5,680 nt of DNA from Gammaproteobacteria bacterium RIFCSPLOWO2_02_FULL_56_15 (GCA_001801825.1 MGYR01000032.1:1-5680), one strand, 5' to 3'. Shown: positions 1 to 5,680, counted from the stretch's first letter. Numbers and translations: made by a program. Notes: generated by a model not told the origin, from the letters alone.

Positions 1-385
1 TGCCGTCCTCGACATGCGGCAGGAAGGCATCCTGCTGGGCCTTGTTGAAACGGTGCGCTTCATCCACGAACAATACGGTATCCTTGCCATACGCCACCCG
101 GTATTGCCGGGCCCGCTCGATGGACTCACGGATGTCCTTGACCCCGGAAAGCACGGCAGAAATCGCCAGGAACTGGGCCTGGCAGGACGCGGCAATGATC
201 CGCGCCAGGGTGGTTTTACCGGTGCCGGGCGGTCCCCAGAACACCATGGAGTGCAGGCGACCCGAGCGTATCGCAGTGTACAGCGGTTTCCCGGGTTGCA
301 GCAGATGGGGCTGACCGAAAAATTCCTCCAGCGTGCGGGGCCGCATGCGATCGGCCAGGGGTCGATAATCCTGCTGTCCATTCAT
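1..385 (-). CDS. rarA: Replication-associated recombination protein A (RarA/MgsA), N-terminal part, cut by window edge
   Basis: RarA is a cytoplasmic AAA+ ATPase of the clamp-loader/RuvB-related group that acts at stalled replication forks. The 128 codons visible begin MNGQQDYRPLADRMRPRTL, followed by the EEFFGQ segment typical of the family. The Walker A motif GPPGTGKT lies at residues 51-58 and the Walker B motif VLFVDEAH at about 104-111, followed by RFNKAQQDAFLPHVEDG, a hallmark of RarA rather than of RuvB or DnaX. The C-terminal lid and tetramerisation domains lie outside the window. I chose the ATG at 385; an in-frame GTG directly before it (388-386) is an alternative start. No good Shine-Dalgarno sequence precedes either codon. 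The start is only 10 bp past the lolA stop, so translational coupling to lolA is likely (inference). The lolA-rarA order is conserved in Gammaproteobacteria. Identification is firm. Confidence 0.95.
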   Translation of the reverse strand, partial: MNGQQDYRPLADRMRPRTLEEFFGQPHLLQPGKPLYTAIRSGRLHSMVFWGPPGTGKTTLARIIAASCQAQFLAISAVLSGVKDIRESIERARQYRVAYGKDTVLFVDEAHRFNKAQQDAFLPHVEDG

Positions 386-395
386 CACGGAACGC

Positions 396-1100
396 TTATT
401 CAGGAACCGGCGCCTCGCCCGCCTGATTCACCCGGTTATCGATGATGTCCACACCTTCAGGAGGCGTGAAGCGGAAGAGTTCAGGCGCCAATGCGGGATT
501 CCGTTGCGTGTCGAGGAATCGGATATTGGTCCGGTTACCCATACCATCCTGCAGGACCATGCCACTCAATTGTTTATCGACAAAACCCAAACGGATGGAT
601 TCGTACTGGGCATCAAGGTCCTTCGGTGTGAGTTCCAGCCAGTCGGCGCCCTCCTCTACTCCCAGCTCGAGGACGATATAATGCTCATCGATCTTGACAT
701 TCCCGCCGAGTACGGCAGCCGGTGAGTCCTCGATGGAATCCGTGGCATCCCGGATGATGACCTGCTCCAGGTCTTCCTCGTAGATCCACACTGAGGCGCC
801 ATCGCTGATGATCAACTGGACATAGGGCTCCCAGTAAGCCCAGTGGATCCTGCCTGGACGTTGCAAATAGACCACGCCGATCGCTGTCTCCACGGTCTCG
901 CCGGCGCCGTTCAGGCGGGTTTGTTCGAATGCGGCGCTGTAACTTTCCAGTTCGCCCAGGATCCGCTCCAACCTCGTCTCGGACTCACCGGCAAGCACAC
1001 CAGCGGACAGGACGAGGCCGAAGATCAGGGTGAGCCCTTTGCCGATGCCGGAACACTTAGAGAAGCTATGAATAAGTCTAAGAAATTGTTGAGTCGTCAT
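396..1100 (-). CDS. lolA: Outer-membrane lipoprotein carrier protein LolA (periplasmic chaperone)
   Basis: LolA takes mature lipoproteins from the inner-membrane LolCDE transporter and carries them across the periplasm to LolB. The 234-residue product has a signal peptide: a long 22-residue n-region, a hydrophobic core at about 23-35 (LTLIFGLVLSAGV) and a likely cleavage after Ala37 (VLA|GES). The mature part shows family hallmarks: FEQT near residue 58, RPGRIHWAYWEP at 81-92, SDGASVWIYEEDLEQV at 99-114, the SPAAVLGG segment at about 126-133, and a C-terminal LFRFTPPEGVDII. Family members are usually about 200-215 aa, so this one is slightly long, mostly at the N-terminus. The frame stays open up to 1397, inside ftsK, but ATG 1100 is the first start that gives a sensible signal peptide. 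No ATG, GTG or TTG follows it before the hydrophobic core. That ATG sits on the edge of an inverted-repeat element and has no clear Shine-Dalgarno, so the start is less certain than the gene. Confidence 0.92.
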   Translation of the reverse strand: MTTQQFLRLIHSFSKCSGIGKGLTLIFGLVLSAGVLAGESETRLERILGELESYSAAFEQTRLNGAGETVETAIGVVYLQRPGRIHWAYWEPYVQLIISDGASVWIYEEDLEQVIIRDATDSIEDSPAAVLGGNVKIDEHYIVLELGVEEGADWLELTPKDLDAQYESIRLGFVDKQLSGMVLQDGMGNRTNIRFLDTQRNPALAPELFRFTPPEGVDIIDNRVNQAGEAPVPE

Positions 1101-1223
1101 TCCGGCGAAGGCAACCCACAGGAAGTGGGAAATGTCGCGTGACGACTGCATGGATGCAGGAGGTAGGGCGACGCAGGAGGCCCAAGCCGAGGACAGGGAG
1201 TCCGAAGCGACCGGAATCCAGTG
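1096..1223. repeat. Hairpin-rich intergenic element with terminal inverted repeats (probable dispersed repeat)
   Basis: The ends are a perfect 7-bp inverted repeat, ATTCCGG at 1099-1105 and CCGGAAT at 1211-1217. They extend outward to GTC on the left and CCAGTG on the right. Read on the minus strand the element starts CACTGGATTCCGG and ends CCGGAATGACGAC. The interior is a chain of small palindromes: CCCAC-AGGAA-GTGGG (1115-1129), GTCG-CGTGA-CGAC (1134-1146), CTGCATGGATGCAG (1146-1159) and GGAC-AGGGA-GTCC (1191-1203). There is also an 8-bp direct repeat, GCAGGAGG, at 1156-1163 and 1173-1180. No protein is convincing here. The GGAT...GGAATGACG architecture resembles short REP/MITE-like repeats scattered between genes in many gammaproteobacterial genomes; that this one is multicopy is inference, since only one window is available. 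Confidence 0.6.
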
Positions 1224-1241
1224 AAAAAAATTGTTTACTGG
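1218..1241. repeat. AT-rich palindrome joining two inverted-repeat elements
   Basis: CCAGT at 1218-1222 and ACTGG at 1237-1241 form an inverted repeat around an A-run followed by TTGTTT; adjacent A and T bases can extend the pairing imperfectly. The arms are the facing ends of the larger element on the left and the short hairpin on the right, so the palindrome is a by-product of their head-to-head arrangement. On the minus strand the A-run reads as a run of seven T (1230-1224). Confidence 0.55.
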
Positions 1242-1265
1242 ATGCTGGTATTCACCAGCATGACG
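1237..1265 (+). repeat. Short REP-like hairpin with ACTGGAT / ATGACG flanks; possible weak ftsK terminator
   Basis: A perfect 8-bp stem, ATGCTGGT (1242-1249) and ACCAGCAT (1254-1261), closes a 4-base loop ATTC. It is flanked by ACTGG on the left and GACG on the right, the same outer bases as the larger element at 1096-1223 but in the opposite orientation. On the minus strand it lies about 90 bp past the ftsK stop and is followed some 11 bp later by seven T. It could therefore slow or end ftsK transcription, but the gap between stem and T-run is too long for a classical intrinsic terminator. Read as a repeat unit, the call is fairly secure; as a terminator it is speculative. Confidence 0.5.
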
Positions 1266-1350
1266 GTGAAGATAATTGTTCGGCGCTTCCTTAGGATACG
1301 CATTGTGGTACCGGATTCTGGGAGCAGGAACCATTCGCTTGACCATCCGC

Positions 1351-3657
1351 TCAGTCCGCCGGTGGTGGCGCCGCCGCCAGCACCTCGCGGTTGCCATTGG
1401 TCTCCAATGGTCCCACCAGTCCGCTGGCTTCCATCTCCTCCACCATGCGTGCCGCCCGGTTATAGCCGATCTTCAGACGCCGCTGGATATAGGAGATCGA
1501 GGCCTTGCGGCTCTCGGTGACGATGGCCACCGCTTCATCATAGAGCGGATCCAGTTCATTACCCGATCGTTCGATGCCGGGAATAGGGTCGGCCCCGCCT
1601 TCACCCGGTCCACGGATGATCTCGTGCTGGTAGTCGGGTTCCCCCTGGCCCTTGATATGCTGGACCACGCGATGCACCTCGTTATCGTCCACGAAGGCCC
1701 CATGCACGCGCTCCGGGATACCGGTTCCGGGGGAAAGAAACAACATATCGCCATGCCCGAGCAGGCTTTCCGCGCCCATCTGATCGAGTATGGTCCGGGA
1801 ATCCACCTTGGAAGACACCTGGAAGGCGATCCGGCTGGGTATATTCGCCTTGATCAGCCCGGTGATCACATCCACGGAGGGCCGCTGGGTCGCCAGGATC
1901 AGATGAATCCCCGAGGCCCGCGCCTTCTGCGCCAGGCGGGCGATCAGCTCTTCCACCTTCTTGCCCACCGTCATCATCATGTCCGCCAATTCATCCACGA
2001 CGACCACGATGAAGGGCAGTGCCTCCAGTTCAGGAGCCACGGCGCCTTCCGTCATTGGTACAAACAGGGGATCCCGCAGTGGCTGTTTGTGTTTGGCCGC
2101 GTCCCTGACCTTCTTGTTAAAGCCGCTGATATTCCGGACTCCCATGGGCGCCATCAGTTTGTAACGCCGCTCCATCTCCGCCACGCACCAGCGCAGCGCA
2201 TTCGCCGCCTCCTTCATGTCCGTGACGACCGGCGCCAGGAGATGGGGTATCCCTTCATAGACAGACAGTTCAAGCATCTTCGGGTCGATCATGATCATGC
2301 GAACCTCCCGGGCGGTAGCCTTGTAGAGGATGCTGATGATCATGGCGTTCAGGGCCACGGACTTACCCGAGCCGGTGGTCCCCGCCACCAGTAGATGCGG
2401 CATCCGACCCAGGTCGGTTAAGACGACCTGACCGCTGATGTCCTTGCCCAGTGCCAGGATCAGTCGGGATGGGGCATTTTCATACTCACGCGTATTGATG
2501 ATCTCCCCCAGGGTCACCAGTTCCCGATTCTCATTCGGGATCTCCAGCCCGATGACGGACTTGCCGGGGATAACATCGACGACCCGGACACTGATCACCG
2601 ACAGGGAGCGGGCCAGGTCCTTGGAGAGGTTGGCGATCTGGTTGCCCTTGACACCCGGGGCCGGCTGCAATTCAAAACGGGTAATCACCGGGCCGGGATG
2701 TACCGCCACCACGGACACTTCCACGCCGAAATCCTTCAGTTTCAACTCCACCTGACGGGACATCGCCTCCAGGGATTCGCGGGAATACTGACCCTTGGGC
2801 GGCGGCGCCGGGTCCAGGAGATTCAGGGGCGGCAGAACCGAGTCTGCGGGAGCGGCAAACAGCAGTTCTTGTTTTTCTTCCTGGGCTCGCGCACTTGGTT
2901 CAAAGCCTGAGATGACCGGCTCGATGCGCAAGGGTGGCCGGTGAAGTTGTTTCTCCTTATCCTTTTGCACTACGGTTTCACGCTCCCGGCGAGCCTTCCT
3001 GCCTTCACTGTTATCCTTGTAACGCTGACTCCAGACCTGCAGACGTTCCATCAGCGCCAGCGCCTGGCGCCCGATGGCATCCATCAACCACAACCAGGAC
3101 AGGCTGGAATAGATGGTGATCCCGACCAGGAGCATGGTGAGCAGTACCAGAGTGCCACCCAATGGTCCCGCCAGAAGTTTCATGACGGACCCGACCGCAT
3201 TCCCGAAGATTCCCCCGGCGCCGTTGATTCCATATGGCAGATGCCCACCGGCAGCAAAGTGCAACCAGCACAGACCGCAACCGCCGGCGAGCAGCATCAG
3301 GAATCCCAGGATCCTGATCCCAAGCCTGAAGTAGTCTACCGGGATTGCATTCGCACGGGTCTGAAAGATGCGCCAGCCGTCAAATACCATGATGAGGGGA
3401 AAGAGGTAGCCGAGGTAGCCGAACAGGTAGAGGAGGATGTCGGCGATCCATGCCCCGATAAAGCCGGCCTTGTTATGGATCCGATCCACTGTTACAGCCT
3501 GCGACCAGCCCGGATCGTCCGGGTGGTAGCTTAGCAACGCGATCGCCAGGAAAATCGATACCGCGCCCAGCGTGATAGTGCTGATTTCCTTGACGTTACG
3601 CACCAGTGTAGCGGACAGGGGTTCCGCGGGAGATTTCTTTTTCGAGGCCTGGGCCAT
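1351..3657 (-). CDS. ftsK: DNA translocase FtsK
   Basis: FtsK sits at the division septum, pumps chromosome ends towards their daughter cells and activates XerCD recombination at dif. The 768-residue product shows the full layout. A basic N-terminus (MAQASKKK) leads into about four transmembrane segments near residues 25-44, 66-92, 112-134 and 164-188. A charged linker (about 210-300) is followed by the alpha and beta motor domains, with Walker A GTTGSGKS at 426-433, Walker B VVVVDELAD at 551-559 and the conserved LATQRPSVDVITGLIK after it. A C-terminal winged-helix gamma domain (about 702-760, LYDEAVAIV...SISYIQRRLKIGYNRAARMVEEME) reads KOPS and contacts XerD. The linker is short, as in Pseudomonas-type FtsK (about 800 aa) and unlike the 1329-aa E. 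coli protein. ATG 3657 gives the typical N-terminus; the upstream AAGA is only a weak ribosome site. The gene is divergent from the hydrolase gene at 3814 and upstream of lolA. Confidence 0.97.
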   Translation of the reverse strand: MAQASKKKSPAEPLSATLVRNVKEISTITLGAVSIFLAIALLSYHPDDPGWSQAVTVDRIHNKAGFIGAWIADILLYLFGYLGYLFPLIMVFDGWRIFQTRANAIPVDYFRLGIRILGFLMLLAGGCGLCWLHFAAGGHLPYGINGAGGIFGNAVGSVMKLLAGPLGGTLVLLTMLLVGITIYSSLSWLWLMDAIGRQALALMERLQVWSQRYKDNSEGRKARRERETVVQKDKEKQLHRPPLRIEPVISGFEPSARAQEEKQELLFAAPADSVLPPLNLLDPAPPPKGQYSRESLEAMSRQVELKLKDFGVEVSVVAVHPGPVITRFELQPAPGVKGNQIANLSKDLARSLSVISVRVVDVIPGKSVIGLEIPNENRELVTLGEIINTREYENAPSRLILALGKDISGQVVLTDLGRMPHLLVAGTTGSGKSVALNAMIISILYKATAREVRMIMIDPKMLELSVYEGIPHLLAPVVTDMKEAANALRWCVAEMERRYKLMAPMGVRNISGFNKKVRDAAKHKQPLRDPLFVPMTEGAVAPELEALPFIVVVVDELADMMMTVGKKVEELIARLAQKARASGIHLILATQRPSVDVITGLIKANIPSRIAFQVSSKVDSRTILDQMGAESLLGHGDMLFLSPGTGIPERVHGAFVDDNEVHRVVQHIKGQGEPDYQHEIIRGPGEGGADPIPGIERSGNELDPLYDEAVAIVTESRKASISYIQRRLKIGYNRAARMVEEMEASGLVGPLETNGNREVLAAAPPPAD

Positions 3658-3779
3658 TCTTAAACCAGTTTAATTAAAAACACCCATAGTGTAATGTTTT
3701 AAAGAAAGAATTCTAACACGAATGGCCTGCTATGACAGTCTACTACGGTTCCACGTCCGTATGCCCCACGCCTATGCAG

Positions 3780-3785
3780 TATAAT
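3780..3785 (+). promoter_or_regulatory. Candidate -10 box (TATAAT) for the hydrolase gene
   Basis: A perfect consensus TATAAT lies 28 bp before the ATG at 3814, which would give a short leader of about 22 bases. No good -35 box stands at 16-18 bp upstream, so either the promoter is weak or activator-dependent, or the match is chance. Confidence 0.4.
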
Positions 3786-3801
3786 CCCATTGTAATACAT
3801 T

Positions 3802-3806
3802 GAGGG
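3802..3806 (+). promoter_or_regulatory. Ribosome binding site of the hydrolase gene
   Basis: GAGGG ends 7 bases before ATG 3814, good spacing for a Shine-Dalgarno site. It supports this start over later in-frame Met codons, which would remove part of the membrane anchor. Confidence 0.7.
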
Positions 3807-3813
3807 CCCGGTC

Positions 3814-4641
3814 ATGAGCCTGGTGAAACGCATGCTCCTCTCATTGACATTTATTATTGTGGCCAGTTGGTTGGGCATTGTTCTGCTTGCGTACTTTTTC
3901 CAATCGCACCTTATCTATTACCCGGAGAAAGAACTGGTGTTTGAACCTGGGGATATCGGCCTGGATTTCGAGGAGGTATGGCTGGAAACCGGGGATGAGC
4001 TGACCATCCACGGCTGGTATGTCCCCCACCCTGCACCCCGGGCCACGGTGCTTTTCCTGCACGGCAATGCCGGTAATATCTCGCACCGGCTGGATACCCT
4101 CCGACTCCTCTATGATTTGGGTCTTGCGGCGCTCATTATCGATTACCGCGGTTATGGCAACAGTGAAGGACGGCCCACCGAACAGGGCACCTATCTGGAT
4201 GCGGACGCCGCCTGGACCTATCTGACGGAAACCCGGGGGGTACAAGCGGGGGAGATCATCGTGATGGGTCGCTCGCTGGGCGCAGCCATCGCCATCAGCC
4301 TCGCGGAGCAGAACTCGCCCGGTCTCCTGGTCGTGGAATCCGCATTTACCTCCATTGCGGATCTGGCGGAAAAACTCTACCCAATTCTTCCGGTCCGCTG
4401 GATCATCCGGATCCACTATCCCAGTATCGACCGAATCTCTAATGTCCGCTGCCCGGTCTTGATCGTGCACAGTCCGGAGGATGAAATCATTCCCTTCGAA
4501 TTCGGCGAGGCCCTGTTTGACCGCGCTCGTCCGCCAAAACAGTTTCTCCGCATCCGCGGGGATCACAACGATGGTTTTATGCTGAGCGGAGACAGTTACA
4601 GGCAGGGGCTGGATGAGTTCATCACCAGGATCGCTCCATAG
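3814..4641 (+). CDS. Membrane-anchored alpha/beta hydrolase, Bem46/YfhR (ABHD13-like) type
   Basis: This is a predicted serine hydrolase of 275 residues with unknown natural substrate. One hydrophobic segment at about 7-29 (MLLSLTFIIVASWLGIVLLAYFF) anchors the protein, followed by the SHLIYYPEK stretch usual in this subfamily. The catalytic domain then probably faces the periplasm, but topology is inferred. Visible catalytic elements are the oxyanion-loop motif HGNAGN (83-88), the DYRGYGNSEG strand (110-119), the nucleophile elbow GRSLG with Ser154 (152-156), the likely acid Asp223 in HSPEDEIIP, and His251 in GDHNDGF. All three triad residues are present and the length is normal for the family, so it should be active. 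The gene is divergent from ftsK. It could be an esterase, thioesterase or lipase; the sequence does not decide. Confidence 0.9.
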   Translation: MSLVKRMLLSLTFIIVASWLGIVLLAYFFQSHLIYYPEKELVFEPGDIGLDFEEVWLETGDELTIHGWYVPHPAPRATVLFLHGNAGNISHRLDTLRLLYDLGLAALIIDYRGYGNSEGRPTEQGTYLDADAAWTYLTETRGVQAGEIIVMGRSLGAAIAISLAEQNSPGLLVVESAFTSIADLAEKLYPILPVRWIIRIHYPSIDRISNVRCPVLIVHSPEDEIIPFEFGEALFDRARPPKQFLRIRGDHNDGFMLSGDSYRQGLDEFITRIAP

Positions 4642-4724
4642 TTTCTGGATGCGCTACCACAGATCCTATGCCTGCAGGTGGAGTATGTTAAGATTGCCGT
4701 ACTTTCTGAGGTAAATCACTTTCT
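4642..4724 (+). other. Short gap before the DUF1820 gene
   Basis: This 83-bp gap has no clear terminator or promoter. It contains an 8-bp palindrome, CCTGCAGG (4671-4678). A TGAGGT sequence (4707-4712) resembles a Shine-Dalgarno site but stands about 12-13 bases from the ATG at 4725, longer than usual. Confidence 0.4.
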
Positions 4725-5060
4725 ATGGCAAGGAAACCCGTATACAAGATCATCTTCCATAACCAGGGCAAGGTCTTCGAGATCTATGCACACAGCGTGC
4801 ACCAGGGCAATATGTTCGGATTCATCGAGGTTGAAAAACTCATCTTCGGCGAGAAAACCACCCTCGTGGTTGACCCTTCCGAAGAGAACTTGAAATCCGA
4901 ATTCAGTGGGGTCACGCGCACCTATATCCCCTTGCATGCCGTTATACGCATCGACGAAGTCGATAGACAGGGCGCCGCGAAGATCATGGAAGTCACCACG
5001 AAAGAAGGAAAAATCTCGCCATTCCCGGTCTATACCCGGGGGCAGGAAGATTCCTCATGA
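4725..5060 (+). CDS. DUF1820 family protein
   Basis: A 111-residue soluble protein of a conserved family without known function, found mainly in Gammaproteobacteria. The match rests on the N-terminal MARKPVYKIIFHNQGKV, the central FGFIEVEKLIFGEKTT and VDPSEENLKSEFSGV, the segment TYIPLHAVIRIDEV, and a C-terminal ISPFPVY; this order and the roughly 105-110 aa length fit the family as I remember it. There is no signal peptide, membrane segment or metal-binding motif. ATG 4725 is the only possible start, because an in-frame stop lies at 4707-4709. It is followed after 35 bp by the exported-protein gene, so the two may share a transcript. Family call good, function unknown. Confidence 0.87.
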   Translation: MARKPVYKIIFHNQGKVFEIYAHSVHQGNMFGFIEVEKLIFGEKTTLVVDPSEENLKSEFSGVTRTYIPLHAVIRIDEVDRQGAAKIMEVTTKEGKISPFPVYTRGQEDSS

Positions 5061-5084
5061 AACCGTCCCGGATTCGTTGTAGAT

Positions 5085-5088
5085 AGGG
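5085..5088 (+). promoter_or_regulatory. Ribosome binding site deciding a GTG start
   Basis: AGGG ends 7 bases before the GTG at 5096. The alternative in-frame ATG at 5117 has no comparable purine-rich site at the right distance, which favours the GTG. Confidence 0.5.
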
Positions 5089-5095
5089 TTGTAGT

Positions 5096-5614
5096 GTGTA
5101 CAACAGACTCACCGGGATGTGGACGACACTGCTGGCGGTCCTGCTCTCCGCTCCGGTCTTCGCGGAGTGGAAGGTCCAGGCAATAACGGATACGGGAACG
5201 GACCAGTCGGTCACCTTCGCCAGTTGCATCAATGGAGAAGGTTATCGATTGGATATCTACCGCGATCCGGGTAACGCCATTCGCACACGATTCAGCCTCA
5301 GCGACGGTCTGCAGCAACTGGCGCCCAAATCCTGTCCCACCTTCCAGATAGATAAGGATACCCCCCAAAACCATTCGATCCATGACGCCCCCTGTATCTC
5401 CACGGCGGTCCGGGCTGAGTACATACTCGGCCACGTCGAGAACAAGCAGATCGCCTCCGCCACCCTGCGCTCTTTCATGGATGGCGTTGCGGTCAGGTTC
5501 CGTTTTGCACTGAATAACGGTGATTACCGGGAAACCGTTTTTTCACTGGGCGGATCGAGGAGCGCAATCGTCCGGGCCATCGGCCAGGAGTACCGGGTAC
5601 TGGCGCCCCGTTGA
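5096..5614 (+). CDS. Predicted exported protein of unknown function
   Basis: The 172-residue product starts with a Sec-type signal peptide, MYNRLTGMWTTLLAVLLSA, with likely cleavage after the VFA at 21-23, giving a mature protein that begins EWKVQ. I do not recognise a named family. Three cysteines (44, 80, 100) remain after cleavage; two could form one disulfide in the periplasm. SCPTFQID (79-86) and a C-terminal stretch of alternating hydrophobic residues (about 119-170) suggest a small beta-rich domain. No lipobox is seen, so it is probably soluble in the periplasm rather than a lipoprotein. GTG 5096 is preferred because of the AGGG site before it; ATG 5117 would still leave a usable signal peptide lacking the basic n-region. 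The gene lies 35 bp after the DUF1820 gene. Confidence 0.8.
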   Translation: MYNRLTGMWTTLLAVLLSAPVFAEWKVQAITDTGTDQSVTFASCINGEGYRLDIYRDPGNAIRTRFSLSDGLQQLAPKSCPTFQIDKDTPQNHSIHDAPCISTAVRAEYILGHVENKQIASATLRSFMDGVAVRFRFALNNGDYRETVFSLGGSRSAIVRAIGQEYRVLAPR

Positions 5615-5680
5615 TCCCCACTGCGCAGACATCTGGAGAAATTTACGGATTCCGTACTCAACCAGAGTAGAAGGCTGCGC
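5615..5680. other. Right-edge non-coding stretch
   Basis: Nothing recognisable lies after the exported-protein stop. There is a small palindrome CTGCGCAG (5621-5628) and a matching CTGCGC at the very edge (5675-5680); the window ends too soon to tell whether these belong to a terminator or a repeat. Confidence 0.3.

Larger units (their letters stand above)
1101..1350. other. ftsK-lolA intergenic region
   Basis: This 250-bp gap separates two genes that usually lie closer together. It holds the two inverted-repeat elements listed separately (1096-1223 and 1237-1265). The remaining stretch, 1266-1350, next to the ftsK stop, shows no gene, RNA or strong promoter. An open frame runs through the whole gap in the lolA frame, but its predicted peptide has no family resemblance and ends in the lolA signal peptide, so I treat it as non-coding. 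I could not find a convincing sigma70 promoter for lolA. Confidence 0.6.
3658..3813. promoter_or_regulatory. Divergent promoter region between ftsK and the hydrolase gene
   Basis: This 156-bp gap must carry the start signals for both flanking genes. Its ftsK side (3658-3720) is clearly AT-rich compared with the rest of the window. It contains TTAAAC-CA-GTTTAA (3660-3673), the overlapping palindrome TTTAATTAAA (3669-3678), and a wider inverted repeat AAAACA (3677-3682) / TGTTTT (3695-3700). A possible minus-strand promoter for ftsK is -35 TTAGAA (3716-3711) and -10 TACACT (3693-3688), 17 bp apart, but both boxes are poor matches. No operator of a named regulator is recognised. Confidence 0.4.

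Noticed and set aside
14..445. Plus-strand open frame of 143 codons across the left edge
   Set aside because: It is antisense to the rarA Walker A/B region and the end of lolA and has no recognisable features.
1119..1151. Alternative lolA start at ATG 1151 within the CTGCATGGATGCAG palindrome
   Set aside because: It would add 17 residues in front of an already long n-region, and no Shine-Dalgarno precedes it (the upstream bases are CCTCCT, the opposite sense).
1096..1265. CRISPR array or integron attC site in the repeat-rich gap
   Set aside because: There are no regularly spaced identical repeats with unique spacers, and no attC core-site pair with an integrase or cassette gene nearby.
1101..1397. 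N-terminal extension of lolA through the repeat to a start inside ftsK (333 residues in total)
   Set aside because: The extra 99 residues encode translated inverted repeats with no resemblance to LolA and would bury the signal peptide inside the protein.
1276..2394. Long plus-strand open frame of 372 codons opposite the ftsK C-terminal half
   Set aside because: It is antisense to a fully convincing ftsK motor domain, is rich in His, Arg and Gly as expected of a shadow frame in GC-rich DNA, has no family resemblance, and no start signals.
3841..4566. Minus-strand open frame of 241 codons opposite the hydrolase gene
   Set aside because: It covers the same DNA as a hydrolase with intact catalytic motifs; its composition is that of a shadow frame and it shows no domain.
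4671..4678. CCTGCAGG palindrome as a regulatory site
   Set aside because: A single 8-bp palindrome is expected by chance and nothing around it supports a binding site.

Overview
The window looks like an ordinary chromosomal stretch of a moderately GC-rich (roughly high-50s percent, by eye) gammaproteobacterium. The evidence is the gene order ftsK-lolA-rarA on the minus strand, which is a well-known conserved cluster in Gammaproteobacteria, and a DUF1820 protein, a family typical of that class. The genus cannot be named from sequence alone; a sulfur-oxidiser or Chromatiales-type lineage is only a guess from the general protein flavour.

Layout. Minus strand, reading right to left: ftsK (3657 to 1351, complete, DNA translocase of the divisome), a 250-bp intergenic stretch built largely of inverted repeats (1101-1350), lolA (1100 to 396, outer-membrane lipoprotein carrier), then rarA (385 to the left edge, N-terminal 128 codons only, replication-fork AAA+ ATPase). 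Plus strand, left to right, starting from an AT-rich divergent intergenic region (3658-3813): a membrane-anchored alpha/beta hydrolase of the Bem46/YfhR type (3814-4641), a DUF1820 protein (4725-5060) and a small predicted exported protein of unknown function (5096-5614). The last 66 bases (5615-5680) hold nothing recognisable.

How the genes relate. The minus-strand cluster joins housekeeping functions in chromosome segregation, envelope lipoprotein sorting and fork maintenance; lolA and rarA are 10 bp apart and probably co-transcribed. The plus-strand genes have no established joint function; the DUF1820 gene and the exported-protein gene are 35 bp apart and may be co-transcribed.

I did not find a new defence system, mobile element, RNA gene or CRISPR array. 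The part most worth a second look is the ftsK-lolA intergenic region. There, a roughly 120-bp hairpin-rich element with 7-bp terminal inverted repeats lies head to head with a second short hairpin sharing the same flanks (ACTGGAT...ATGACG). The edge of the first element supplies the only plausible start codon of lolA.
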